This document shows positions 7,592 to 15,778 of a DNA stretch of 37,729 nt, in pieces. The DNA is taken from positions 1 through 37,729 of the forward strand of contig CALHUA010000179.1 of assembly GCA_938039915.1 (NCBI GenBank), given 5' to 3'. The notes under the pieces were generated by a model. That model did not search any database. It was not told the DNA's origin and saw nothing but the letters and a program-made list of their open reading frames with translations. Positions within the stretch are counted from its first letter, which is position 1. The number at the start of each line of letters is the position of its first letter. Origin of the DNA: an uncultured Anderseniella sp. Lineage in GTDB: Bacteria; Pseudomonadota; Alphaproteobacteria; Rhizobiales; Aestuariivirgaceae. Both the position numbers and the translations under genes were made by a program.

Positions 7592-8346
7592 AGATCACTC
7601 CGGAAATACTGACAGCCTACCTTGACAATGAGCTGGACGAACAACAGGCGCGGGAAGTGCGTGGGCGCAGCCTCGCCGATGCACAACTGGCCTCCGCGCT
7701 GGCGGCTTTGCAGATAGATCGTGAGCAGTTGAAGCAGGACTATCGCGCACTGGATAGTGACGCGCCGATTGGAGATCTGCGGTCTGTACTGGCCACTGGC
7801 ATGAAACAGGGGGGTGATGAAAAAACAGGTGGCGGAAACAGGAAACTGCTGGTGGCCGCAGCGTGCGTGGCTTGCCTCGTGGCAGGCGTGCTGGTGGGTT
7901 CGGGTGTCAGCAACCGGGCCGATGCCGACAAGTCCTGGCGCGAAGCGGTGGCTGAGTATCAGGCGCTTTACTCCGCGGAGACACTGAAGTGGAACGCCAT
8001 TGTTCCATCCGAAGTTGACATTACGCTGAAGCATCTGTCCGATCGCATCGGCGTGACGCTCAACCGCCAGGCGCTGAAGCTTCCGATTGCCGATTTCAGG
8101 CGCGGCCAGATGCTCACTTTCGGTGCGCGTCCATTGGTGCAACTGGCCTATCTGCATGAAGGTGTTACGCCGGTTGCCTTTTGCATCACGCCGAACGGGG
8201 CACCCAATTCAGACCTGGCAGCGGAGACCCGTGAAGGTCTTCCGATTGTACACTGGGCAAAGAACGGGACGAGTTACATGGTTATCGGTGACATTCCCAA
8301 AGAACAGCTCGTCGGCATGGCTGAAATCCTGCGCAGCAGACTGTAA
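7588..8346 (+). CDS. Membrane-bound anti-sigma factor without a zinc motif
   Basis: The 252-residue product begins with a short cytosolic helical domain (ITPEILTAYLDNELDEQQ) typical of anti-sigma factors. One transmembrane span follows at about residues 87-107, then a periplasmic domain of about 145 residues. Position directly after the ECF gene with an ATGA overlap defines the role: it should hold the sigma factor at the membrane until a signal releases it. The N-terminal region has no Cys and no HxxxCxxC, so it is not a redox-zinc (ZAS) type. The trigger is unknown; the periplasmic part suggests an envelope signal. Confidence 0.82.
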   Translation: MKITPEILTAYLDNELDEQQAREVRGRSLADAQLASALAALQIDREQLKQDYRALDSDAPIGDLRSVLATGMKQGGDEKTGGGNRKLLVAAACVACLVAGVLVGSGVSNRADADKSWREAVAEYQALYSAETLKWNAIVPSEVDITLKHLSDRIGVTLNRQALKLPIADFRRGQMLTFGARPLVQLAYLHEGVTPVAFCITPNGAPNSDLAAETREGLPIVHWAKNGTSYMVIGDIPKEQLVGMAEILRSRL

Positions 8347-8358
8347 CAATTGATCCTG

Positions 8359-9879
8359 CTAACCCATTTGCTGCAGCAGGAAGTACAGAAAGCCGGCCAG
8401 CACCGCGGTTGCCGGCACCGTGATGATCCATGCGGCGACAATCGTCATGAAGTGGGACCTGCGTACCAGTTTGCGGTAAACGATTTCATCTTCGCTGCGC
8501 TCTTCAGCCTGCGCTTTCGCAATCCCGGCATTGCCGGCCTTGCGGGCCAGATAGGTGCGCCGCCGTTTTGAGTGCGTTGTGTAGTATTCGCGCAGGAATC
8601 CGACACCAAAGACCCCGCCAACCGCTATGTGAGTGGAACTGACCGGCAGACCGAGGCCGGAAGCAATCAACACCGTGATGGCGGCGGAAAGGGCCACGCA
8701 GAACGCCCGCATCGGATTCATCTTGGTGATCTGCTCGCCGACCATCTTGATCAGTTTTGGTCCATACAGAAACAGTCCAAGGCTGATACCGAAGGCGCCT
8801 ATCATCATCACCCACAACGGAATGCCAACCTTTGCGTCAACCGATCCGGACTGGATTGTATGAAGGATGGCTGCAAGCGGGCCAACCGCGTTGGCAACAT
8901 CATTGGCACCGTGGGCGAACGACAACAGCATGGCCGAAAAGATCAACGGGATATGAAACAGCTTCCGCAGTGACTGATTGCGGTTTTCCATACCTTGCGA
9001 TTGCGCCCTGATAATCGGCCGCAGAACCAGTATCGACGTGCCGAACACAGCAATGCCGAGCATTGCGATAGTAGCCAGGTCCGGCTTCCATACTTTTTTG
9101 AGGCCTTTCATGACCAGGTAGCAGGTGAAGGCGGCAAGCATGATGGAGACCAGCACCGGCACCCATTTCCGCGCTGCGGCAATCTTGTCTTCCTGATAAA
9201 TGATGTTGGACTTGATGAACCACAAGAACAACGCGGCAATGCCGCCACCCAGCACGGGCGAAATGACCCAGCTGGCCGCAATCGCACCCATCACGCCCCA
9301 GTTCACCACGCTGAAACCTGCCGCCGCAATGCCGGCCCCCATCACACCGCCAACCACTGAATGGGTTGTGGACACCGGCGCGCCAAGCCAAGTCGCCAGG
9401 TTGACCCACATGGCACATGACAGCAGAGCCGCCATCATGGCCCACACGAAGGTATTGGCATCGGCTACCTGTTTGGGATCGACAATGCCCTTGGAGATGG
9501 TTGAGACCACGTCGCCACCTGCGATGATCGCACCTGCGGTTTCAAAAACCGCAGCGATGACCAGGGCCGCCATCAGTGACATGGCCTTCGAACCCACAGC
9601 CGGGCCTACATTGTTGGCGACATCATTGGCGCCGATGTTCAGTGCCATGTAACCGCCGATGATGGCGGCAGCGACAATCAACGCACTGTTTGGATTTTCA
9701 CCGGAATATGACGCAGCCAGCAATCCGGCACAGGCCAGAAACACGATTGCCAATCCCGGTGCCAGCAATTGCATGGACAGCGCCCTGGTCGCAGTTTCCA
9801 TGCTGGAAAGTTTTGACAGGTCCTTGTCGAGCGAAGTCTTGCGCAATTGAGGCGCAGCAGGTTGGGTGTCTTCACTCAT
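8359..9879 (-). CDS. pit: PiT-family inorganic phosphate transporter
   Basis: The 506-residue permease carries both PHO-4 signature repeats, GANDVANNVGPAVGSKA at 83-99 and GANDVANAVGPL at 324-335, and about ten membrane spans. PiT proteins import phosphate as a metal-phosphate complex driven by the proton gradient (some family members use sodium). It is longer than the ~330-residue rhizobial Pit because of a cytosolic N-terminal segment of about 35 residues and a central loop. The usual DUF47 partner gene is not adjacent. A candidate Pho box lies 24 bases upstream. No strong ribosome site precedes the ATG, so Met27 or Met36 are alternative starts. Confidence 0.93.
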   Translation of the reverse strand: MSEDTQPAAPQLRKTSLDKDLSKLSSMETATRALSMQLLAPGLAIVFLACAGLLAASYSGENPNSALIVAAAIIGGYMALNIGANDVANNVGPAVGSKAMSLMAALVIAAVFETAGAIIAGGDVVSTISKGIVDPKQVADANTFVWAMMAALLSCAMWVNLATWLGAPVSTTHSVVGGVMGAGIAAAGFSVVNWGVMGAIAASWVISPVLGGGIAALFLWFIKSNIIYQEDKIAAARKWVPVLVSIMLAAFTCYLVMKGLKKVWKPDLATIAMLGIAVFGTSILVLRPIIRAQSQGMENRNQSLRKLFHIPLIFSAMLLSFAHGANDVANAVGPLAAILHTIQSGSVDAKVGIPLWVMMIGAFGISLGLFLYGPKLIKMVGEQITKMNPMRAFCVALSAAITVLIASGLGLPVSSTHIAVGGVFGVGFLREYYTTHSKRRRTYLARKAGNAGIAKAQAEERSEDEIVYRKLVRRSHFMTIVAAWIITVPATAVLAGFLYFLLQQMG

Positions 9880-9902
9880 ATTTGGGGTCGATTCGCTGGT
9901 TT

Positions 9903-9920
9903 ATGACAGTTTGGTGACTA
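9903..9920 (-). promoter_or_regulatory. Candidate Pho box upstream of pit
   Basis: On the minus strand TAGTCAC, four bases, then CTGTCAT: the second half-site is a perfect CTGTCAT and the first matches 4 of 7, with the 11-base period of PhoB direct repeats. It ends 24 bases before the pit start, where PhoB would block rather than activate transcription. PhoB repression of pit is known in Sinorhizobium. Confidence 0.35.
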
Positions 9921-9983
9921 TCAAATGTGGCCTGTAGACTCCATCGCTGTGCGAAAGTTATGCCCGCCAATTATCAGGCCGCT

Positions 9984-10463
9984 TTATGCGGGCAAGCCGT
10001 CGGTTTGAAGCCTGAGCAGGACACTTTTCAGTCCGGGCTCATCCACTCGCTCTGCCGCCCTGCCTATGGTCAGCCACTTGATCTTGCGCTGCCCCAGTTC
10101 AGGAAATTTTTTTGCCTGCTTGGGGTCTATCAGCAGGTAAACATCAATGCGCACCGGAATTCCAATTCCCGGTTCAAGTTCTTTTGTCGCTGGATAGGAT
10201 GCATACAGGTCCGGACTTACCGTACCGGTCAAACCTGCCTCTTCCCAGGCTTCCTGTGCCGCCACCTCGATATGGGTGAGATCTGTTTCCGGCCATCCCT
10301 TTGGAACTATCCACCTGCCGCCGCCGCGAGTCGTGATCAGGCAAACCTCCAGTGATCCGTTTTTTGTGCGACATGGCAGGGCGCTGATCTGCAAGGCTGA
10401 GTTACGGGCAGAAAACATCTGCGCCGCGCCGGTAAGCCAGTCCCTGATCGACTTATATTCCAC
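9984..10463 (-). CDS. NUDIX hydrolase
   Basis: The 159-residue product has the NUDIX fold: SALPCRTKNGSLEVCLIT, WIVPKGWPETD, then the Nudix helix AAQEAWEEAGLTG. Measured against GX5EX7REUXEEXGU from Gly56, the essential EExG (74-77) is present, but the first Glu is Leu62 and the Arg is Gln70. The KGWP start is typical of the diphosphoinositol/diadenosine polyphosphate-type NUDIX enzymes, though the substrate is not determined. Translation starts at a GTG (10463). It lies 104 bases upstream of pit on the same strand, so the two may share a transcript, although pit has its own candidate promoter region. Confidence 0.87.
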   Translation of the reverse strand: MEYKSIRDWLTGAAQMFSARNSALQISALPCRTKNGSLEVCLITTRGGGRWIVPKGWPETDLTHIEVAAQEAWEEAGLTGTVSPDLYASYPATKELEPGIGIPVRIDVYLLIDPKQAKKFPELGQRKIKWLTIGRAAERVDEPGLKSVLLRLQTDGLPA

Positions 10464-10616
10464 TGGTCACTATCGCCCTTCGTGTCCAACGTATGTAGCT
10501 GAAGCATATAGGATCATGATGATTCGTGCTTTTCGCACCCCTCGCTGGTGGCCGAGCGGTATTCACATTGCAAGTATGATCTCAAAGACCGTTGGCGTAA
10601 CACTATCATGAAGTTA

Positions 10617-10664
10617 GATCAGGATGATGGCCGTTTGTCGCAACCGACCATCATGAACCTGATC
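10617..10664. repeat. Inverted repeat, first of two adjacent palindromes
   Basis: GATCAGG-ATGATGG pairs with CCATCAT-GAA-CCTGATC across a 17-base loop, two 7-bp stems with a three-base bulge. It lies in the 266-base gap between the divergent NUDIX and molybdoenzyme genes and resembles extragenic palindromes found in rhizobial genomes. There is no T-run on either side. Confidence 0.55.
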
Positions 10665-10676
10665 GCTGCTTAAGTG

Positions 10677-10719
10677 TTAGAGCAACTTTATGGGTTCAAG
10701 TGAACCCACGTTGCTCTAA
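10677..10719. repeat. Inverted repeat, second of two adjacent palindromes
   Basis: TTAGAGCAAC...GTTGCTCTAA (10 bp) flanks an inner TGGGTTCA/TGAACCCA (8 bp) with a two-base tip; the inner and outer stems are separated by four bases on one side and one on the other. The cruciform-like element ends 11 bases before the ATG of the molybdoenzyme, so it would lie in its promoter or 5' untranslated region. The terminal AGAGCA/TGCTCT is reminiscent of dispersed rhizobial extragenic palindromes. Confidence 0.65.
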
Positions 10720-10729
10720 TGTGTATATT

Positions 10730-12820
10730 ATGAACCTGCGCCCGAACATAAAGACAGCACACTCCGTGTGCCCGCATGACTGTCCGTCCACCTGTGCTCT
10801 CGAAGTCGAACTTCTGGATGCCGACACTATTGGACGAGTGCGTGGTGCGAAGGACAATCCCTATACCGCCGGGGTGATCTGCGAGAAAGTCGGCCGGTAT
10901 GCGGAACGTATCCACAACCCGGACCGGCTGCTGCACCCGATGAAGCGGAAAGGCGCACGCGGGTCTGGAGAATGGCGGCAGTTATCTTGGGACGATGCGC
11001 TCGATGAGGTTGCGGCAGCGATGTTGGCTGCCGAGGAAAAGCACGGGCCGGAGGCCGTGTGGCCATATTATTTCGCCGGCACCATGGGGCTGATCATGCG
11101 CGATGGCATGCATCGCCTGCGCCATGTGAAAAAATACTCCGGCATGTACGACACCATCTGCACATCGTTGCCGATCGCCGGTTATACGGCAGGCACCGGC
11201 AGCCTTTCCGGTACCAGTTCCAGCGAGATAGCCAAGTCCGATCTGGTGGTCTTGTGGGGCACCAATCCTGTCAATACACAGATCAATGTCATGACCCATG
11301 CTGCCGCGGCCAGAAAGTCCCGGGGCGCGAAAATCGCCGTGGTTGATGTCTATGAAACCGGCACTTTAAAGCAGGCCGATATGGGACTGGTAATCCGTCC
11401 CGGCACCGACGGCGCGTTGGCCTGTGCCGTCATGCATATCGCGTTTCGAGATGGCCATGCTGACCGGGCCTACATGGACAAATATACCGACGATCCGGCA
11501 GGGTTCGAAGCGCACCTGAAGGCAAAGACTCCGGAATGGGCAGCATCGATCACCGGGTTGAGTGTTGAGGAGATCGAGAATTTTGCCGGGCTGGTGGGCG
11601 GCACCAGAGCAACTTATTTCCGCCTCGGCTACGGCTTCGCCAGATCGCGCAACGGGTCTGCAAACATGCACGCGGTGACAAGCATCGCCGCTGTGATGGG
11701 CCATTGGCAATATGAAGGCGGTGGCGCACTGCATTCCAACTCCGGCATCTACAAGTGGAACAAAATGATGATCGAGGGGTTGGATGCCTTTGATCCAACG
11801 GTTCGCATGCTGGACCAGTGCCGCATAGGCGCGGTTCTCAACAACGACCCATATGATCTGCAGGGTGGACCGCCGGTCACTGTCTTGTTCACCCAGAATA
11901 CCAACCCGATCACGGTCGCGCCGGACCAGAATGCTGTGAAGCAGGGATTTGCCCGCGATGACCTGTTCATCTGTGTGCATGAGCAGTTCATGACCGAAAC
12001 GGCTGAACTGGCAGATATTGTGCTTCCGGCCACCATGTTCCTGGAACATGACGACGTTTATCAGGGCAGCGGACATCAGTTCATCCAGGTGGGACCAAAG
12101 CTGATCAATGCGCCGGGTGAATGCCGCAGCAACCATCAGGTGATCTGTGAACTGGCCGGCAGGGTGGGTGCCGAGCATCCCGGTTTCCAGATGAGTGAGC
12201 GGGAACTGATTGACTGGACGCTTGAAAACTCCGGCCGGTTGCGCATCGGCGATCTCGAAGCCGCCAGATGGAGCGATGTGCAACCGGACTTTGAAACCGC
12301 GCATTTCCTGAACGGTTTCGGCCATCCGGATGGCAGGTTCCGCTTCAACCCGGACTGGAAATCCGTCCGCCACAAGTCCCACGTCACCTCGAAGGGCCCG
12401 GTTGGCCAGATGCCGGGATTTCCCGACCATTGGAATGTCATCCAGGCTGCAGATGAGGCCCATCCGTTCCGGTTGGCCACCAGCCCGGCACGGACATTTT
12501 TGAACACCACATTCAACGAGACACCGGGATCGGTGAAGCGCGAAGGCCGGCCGGAAGTGCTCATGCATCCTGCCGACATGGACGCCAGCGGATTTTCCGA
12601 CGGCCAGAAGGTCCAGATCGGCAATGAACTGGGCGTCGTGACGCTGCATGTGCGCCAGCACGACAAGGTCAGGCGCGGAGTTGTGGTGTCTGAGGGCATC
12701 TGGCCGAACCGCAGTTTTGAAGGCGGTTGCGGAATCAATACGCTTGTTGGCGCAGACCAGCCGGCTCCGGTCGGCGGTGGTGCATTTCATGACAATCATG
12801 TCTGGATCAGAGCCGCCTGA
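10730..12820 (+). CDS. Molybdopterin oxidoreductase, DMSO reductase superfamily
   Basis: The product is 696 residues from the ATG at 10730. Cys14, Cys18, Cys22 and Cys51 form an N-terminal 4Fe-4S motif (CxxxCxxxC-x28-C). The bis-MGD-binding Molybdopterin domain follows, then a C-terminal molydop-binding domain around residues 580-690. ICTSLPIAGY at 143-152 aligns with the region that holds selenocysteine in E. coli formate dehydrogenase H, making Cys144 the likely Mo ligand. There is no Tat signal, so it is cytoplasmic. No electron-transfer subunit, chaperone or cofactor gene is nearby. Substrate is unknown; formate dehydrogenase-like and other COG0243 oxidoreductases are candidates. No ribosome site is visible. 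Confidence 0.9.
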   Translation: MNLRPNIKTAHSVCPHDCPSTCALEVELLDADTIGRVRGAKDNPYTAGVICEKVGRYAERIHNPDRLLHPMKRKGARGSGEWRQLSWDDALDEVAAAMLAAEEKHGPEAVWPYYFAGTMGLIMRDGMHRLRHVKKYSGMYDTICTSLPIAGYTAGTGSLSGTSSSEIAKSDLVVLWGTNPVNTQINVMTHAAAARKSRGAKIAVVDVYETGTLKQADMGLVIRPGTDGALACAVMHIAFRDGHADRAYMDKYTDDPAGFEAHLKAKTPEWAASITGLSVEEIENFAGLVGGTRATYFRLGYGFARSRNGSANMHAVTSIAAVMGHWQYEGGGALHSNSGIYKWNKMMIEGLDAFDPTVRMLDQCRIGAVLNNDPYDLQGGPPVTVLFTQNTNPITVAPDQNAVKQGFARDDLFICVHEQFMTETAELADIVLPATMFLEHDDVYQGSGHQFIQVGPKLINAPGECRSNHQVICELAGRVGAEHPGFQMSERELIDWTLENSGRLRIGDLEAARWSDVQPDFETAHFLNGFGHPDGRFRFNPDWKSVRHKSHVTSKGPVGQMPGFPDHWNVIQAADEAHPFRLATSPARTFLNTTFNETPGSVKREGRPEVLMHPADMDASGFSDGQKVQIGNELGVVTLHVRQHDKVRRGVVVSEGIWPNRSFEGGCGINTLVGADQPAPVGGGAFHDNHVWIRAA

Positions 12821-12912
12821 CATCCATGAGTTCAGAAATTACGTCATCTGCAAACGGCAAGTCGTTGAAAAGAATCATTTCCTGATTTCAAGAATCACGG
12901 CATCTTCTGCGC

Positions 12913-13023
12913 ATGATTTTTGTACGTACACGTTCTCCCCTGTTGGAACTGGTTTGCATCGCAGGCCTGATCGCCGTTGCAACGCTGGCCCCGCTGGCAG
13001 TTCTGGCCTCGGCACTGACCTGA
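12913..13023 (+). CDS. 36-residue putative membrane peptide
   Basis: An ATG frame of 36 residues reads as a basic N-terminus (MIFVRTRSP) followed by about 24 hydrophobic residues rich in Ala, Leu and Val, fitting one membrane span with an N-in orientation. It sits in the 252-base gap between the molybdoenzyme and the convergent GST gene. No ribosome site is clear, so the call rests on the composition and on the lack of any other content in the gap. Confidence 0.35.
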   Translation: MIFVRTRSPLLELVCIAGLIAVATLAPLAVLASALT

Positions 13024-13072
13024 CATCCCCGCCATTGTACGTCGCCTTGTGCAGGCAAGCGCTCGCGAAATC

Positions 13073-13777
13073 CTATGTCAGATCCGGATAAAACTCCGCC
13101 ATCATGCGCTGATTATAGTCCACCAGGTTTTTGTGTGAGCGCGCATGCGCCAGGACTTCGCTGTCAAATACAGGACACAAACTGCCGGCCACAAAGGGGA
13201 ACACCGATGCGTCGGCCCCGCACGCATGAGAGCCCATCAGGTATTTGTTGTCGCCCATAACGGCCGACAACGCCGTCAGCATGCGGGCAGCCAGCCGGCA
13301 GATTTCGGAACGTGAATGTCTGCCTGTGCCCTGACCCCACAGGTTGCGTATCACCTGTTTGCGGATCATTCGCACCAATATGCCACGCACCGGTGCCGGG
13401 ATACTGTCGAAGAACATTCGCGGGCCGCGGTCAAAATTCCCGTCTATCGCCCAGCGTTCATGCATGACGGCGAAATACAGGCTTTCCTCCAGCATTTTTT
13501 CGACCGACCAGGCAATTCCGCGCTCTCGTGCGGAAAGACCCTTGTCAAAATCTATGCCGTGATTGTCTTCCAGGTGAAACCGGATGAAAGTCGTATCCGG
13601 TATTGCCGTGTCGCCATCAACAAGCACCGGCATCTTGCCCTTCGGCGCCTTGCGCACATCACCGATTTCGGTTGTGTAATCGAGACCTGCCAGTTTGAGC
13701 AGCATTTCACCCTTCATCGCAAACGGGCTGGGATCCGGTAATCCAAATGCTGGGCCAAACATCTGTAATCTAAGCAT
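13073..13777 (-). CDS. Glutathione S-transferase family protein, metaxin/FAXC-like
   Basis: The 234-residue protein has a thioredoxin-like N-terminal GST domain (about 1-75: MFGPAFGLPDPSPFAMKGEMLLKLAGL, then GKMPVLVDGDTAIPDTTFI) and a helical C-terminal domain with YLMGSHACGADASVFPF, the GST_C_6-type ending seen in metaxin and failed-axon-connections homologues. The bacterial members have no established substrate. TGGAGTG precedes the ATG. It is a single gene, with 137 bases between it and purN. Confidence 0.85.
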   Translation of the reverse strand: MLRLQMFGPAFGLPDPSPFAMKGEMLLKLAGLDYTTEIGDVRKAPKGKMPVLVDGDTAIPDTTFIRFHLEDNHGIDFDKGLSARERGIAWSVEKMLEESLYFAVMHERWAIDGNFDRGPRMFFDSIPAPVRGILVRMIRKQVIRNLWGQGTGRHSRSEICRLAARMLTALSAVMGDNKYLMGSHACGADASVFPFVAGSLCPVFDSEVLAHARSHKNLVDYNQRMMAEFYPDLT

Positions 13778-13868
13778 AATACACTCCAGGCAGGTGATGA
13801 GAAGTCAAGTTGTTCTTCTTATGTTCCTGCATTTGAGTTGCTGTTTCAAGGTGTTTCTGATGCCGGTA

Positions 13869-13890
13869 ACGTCATCGTGTAAAATGACGT
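13869..13890. repeat. Short dyad ACGTCAT/ATGACGT
   Basis: Perfect 7-bp arms around an eight-base spacer lie 25 bases past the purN stop and 92 bases upstream of the GST start. It could be a weak end-of-operon hairpin for purMN or an operator. No T-run is present. Confidence 0.3.
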
Positions 13891-13914
13891 CTCAAGGTTT
13901 AGAGCGAGGTGAGG

Positions 13915-14562
13915 TTAACCGGTTGCCAGCAGGGACAGGCCGGCGGCAGCGTCGTCGGAAAATACGGCCCGCCCGTCTTCCAGCCGAATACGTCCTTCGG
14001 CCAGCGCATTCAGCACTGCCGGATATATCCGGTGTTCAACCGGCAGTACCCGGGCTGCCAGCGTATCGGCATCATCACCGGGCATGATCTTGACCACACC
14101 TTGCGCGATAATCGCACCTGCATCCAACTCGGCGGATATGAAATGCACCGAGCAACCATGTACCCGCACACCGGCCTGCAGAGCACGTTCATGGGTATTC
14201 ACACCTTTGAACAGGGGCAACAGGGACGGGTGGACGTTGATCATCCTGCCGTCCCATTTTGCAATGAAATCGCTGGTCATGATGCGCATGAACCCTGCAC
14301 AAGCGACCAGTTCAGCGTTATGAGCCAGCAAGGCTTCATGCACCGCAGCGTCCAGCGCTTCGCGTGTGCCCAAAGCCGTGTGATCCAGAGCAACAGCGGC
14401 GATGCCGGCACTTTCTGCAACCTGCAAGCCTTTTGCGTCGGGGCGGTTCGAGATCACGCATGCAATCTCGTAAGCGCAGGTTTCGGCTCTGGCTGCCTCA
14501 ACCAGCGACGCCATGTTGGACCCGCGTCCTGAAATCAGTATGCCAACCCGTTTGCGGCTCAT
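13915..14562 (-). CDS. purN: Phosphoribosylglycinamide formyltransferase
   Basis: This 215-residue enzyme formylates GAR to FGAR with 10-formyl-tetrahydrofolate, step three of purine synthesis. Visible markers are the phosphate loop VGILISGRGSN near the N-terminus, the active-site NVHPSLLPLFKG, and the SAELDAGAII segment with catalytic Asp. The ATG at 14562 was chosen because it follows the purM stop by one base and starts the family sequence directly; the frame extends upstream to a TTG inside purM. It forms an operon with purM. Confidence 0.97.
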   Translation of the reverse strand: MSRKRVGILISGRGSNMASLVEAARAETCAYEIACVISNRPDAKGLQVAESAGIAAVALDHTALGTREALDAAVHEALLAHNAELVACAGFMRIMTSDFIAKWDGRMINVHPSLLPLFKGVNTHERALQAGVRVHGCSVHFISAELDAGAIIAQGVVKIMPGDDADTLAARVLPVEHRIYPAVLNALAEGRIRLEDGRAVFSDDAAAGLSLLATG

Positions 14563-14563
14563 G

Positions 14564-15646
14564 TCAGCTTTTGTCCCCAAACGACAGCGAGCCGGTGAAC
14601 TTCACTCTGGCCTGCCGGTCGGTGCGGGTGACAATCTCTCCCAGTCGCACAACCTGTTCACCGGCGTCCGCCAGCGTCAGCATCACATCATCGGCCCTGG
14701 CTTCGCTAACCACCACAATCATGCCGATACCGCAGTTGAACGTGCGCAGCATCTCTTTCTGCGTTATGCCGCCATTGTCGGCCAGCCATCCGAACACCGG
14801 CGGTGCACTGACACTTGCCAGACTGATATGAGCCGCACATTCATCCGGCAACACGCGTGGGATGTTTTCTGTAAAACCGCCACCGGTAATGTGCGCCAGT
14901 GCCTTAATCGCACTATGTGCCTTCAACGCCGTCAAAATGGGTTTCACATAGATACGGGTAGGGGCCAGTAATGCCTCTCCCAGGGTCTTCGACGTGTCAA
15001 ACGGTGCCTTGTTCTTGTACTTCGCACCACTTATGTCGACGATCTTGCGGATCAGGGAGTAGCCGTTTGAGTGCGGTCCCGACGATGCCAGCCCAAGAAT
15101 GACATCTCCGGCGCCCACGCTCTTCTTGGGCAGGATCTTGCGCCGCTCGACCGCGCCGACGGCGAATCCCGCCAGGTCATAGTCGTCACCATGATACATG
15201 CCCGGCATCTCTGCGGTCTCGCCGCCAATGAGTGCGCAGCCTGCCTGTCTGCAGCCCTCGGCAATGCCGGCAACCACATCGCGGGCAATGGCAACATCCA
15301 GTTTCCCGGTTGCGTAGTAATCGAGGAAGAACAGCGGCTCGGCCCCTTGAACAATGAGATCGTTGACCGACATGGCCACCAGATCGATCCCGACACCGGA
15401 GTGAATACCGCTGTCTATGGCAACGCGCAGTTTCGTGCCGACGCCGTCGTTGGCGGCAACCAGGACAGGGTCTTTAAACCCGCACGCCTTGAGGTCGAAC
15501 AGGCCGCCAAAGCCGCCCAGCGCCGGATTGGAGCCTTTGCGCCTCGTGGAGGCTGCCAGCGGCTTGATGGCATCCACCAGTGAATTGCCCGCCTCGATGC
15601 TGACGCCCGCATCGCTATAGGTCAGTCCGTTGTGCTCATTTGTCAT
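14564..15646 (-). CDS. purM: Phosphoribosylformylglycinamidine cyclo-ligase
   Basis: The 360-residue product is AIR synthetase, which closes the imidazole ring of FGAM using ATP, step five of purine synthesis. [40 protein letters not shown] and [11 protein letters not shown] are all present. It is the first gene of the purM-purN operon and is divergent from the DUF2066 gene with 132 bases between them. Confidence 0.98.
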   Translation of the reverse strand: MTNEHNGLTYSDAGVSIEAGNSLVDAIKPLAASTRRKGSNPALGGFGGLFDLKACGFKDPVLVAANDGVGTKLRVAIDSGIHSGVGIDLVAMSVNDLIVQGAEPLFFLDYYATGKLDVAIARDVVAGIAEGCRQAGCALIGGETAEMPGMYHGDDYDLAGFAVGAVERRKILPKKSVGAGDVILGLASSGPHSNGYSLIRKIVDISGAKYKNKAPFDTSKTLGEALLAPTRIYVKPILTALKAHSAIKALAHITGGGFTENIPRVLPDECAAHISLASVSAPPVFGWLADNGGITQKEMLRTFNCGIGMIVVVSEARADDVMLTLADAGEQVVRLGEIVTRTDRQARVKFTGSLSFGDKS

Positions 15647-15708
15647 GTTTGTGCCTGCACACTACGCTTGAATTTTCTGTCCGCCGCTGCCATTGACTGT
15701 CGTGTTGG

Positions 15709-15738
15709 TTGACACTGGCAAGAAGGCCACCCTTATTG
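15709..15738 (+). promoter_or_regulatory. Candidate sigma-70 promoter for the DUF2066 operon
   Basis: TTGACA at 15709-15714 is followed after 18 bases by TTATTG. It lies 40 bases before the DUF2066 start in the purM/DUF2066 divergent gap. The -35 is perfect and the -10 is weak. Confidence 0.3.
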
Positions 15739-15778
15739 GGTGATTGAATGGGATGGTTGCAAGGAAAATCGCCGGGTA

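Noticed and set aside
10545-10615. GGTGGCCGAGCGGT resembles the D-arm of a tRNA-Ser or tRNA-Leu
   Set aside because: No T-arm (GGTTCAAATCC type), no matching acceptor stem and no sensible anticodon loop follow. It is probably chance, or at most a remnant.
11366-12823. 485-codon open frame antisense to the molybdoenzyme
   Set aside because: It mirrors codon bias of the real gene, has no recognisable domain, and the plus strand encodes an intact conserved enzyme.
12826-12885. 19-codon ATG frame just after the molybdoenzyme stop
   Set aside because: It is very short, polar, without a ribosome site or any distinguishing feature.
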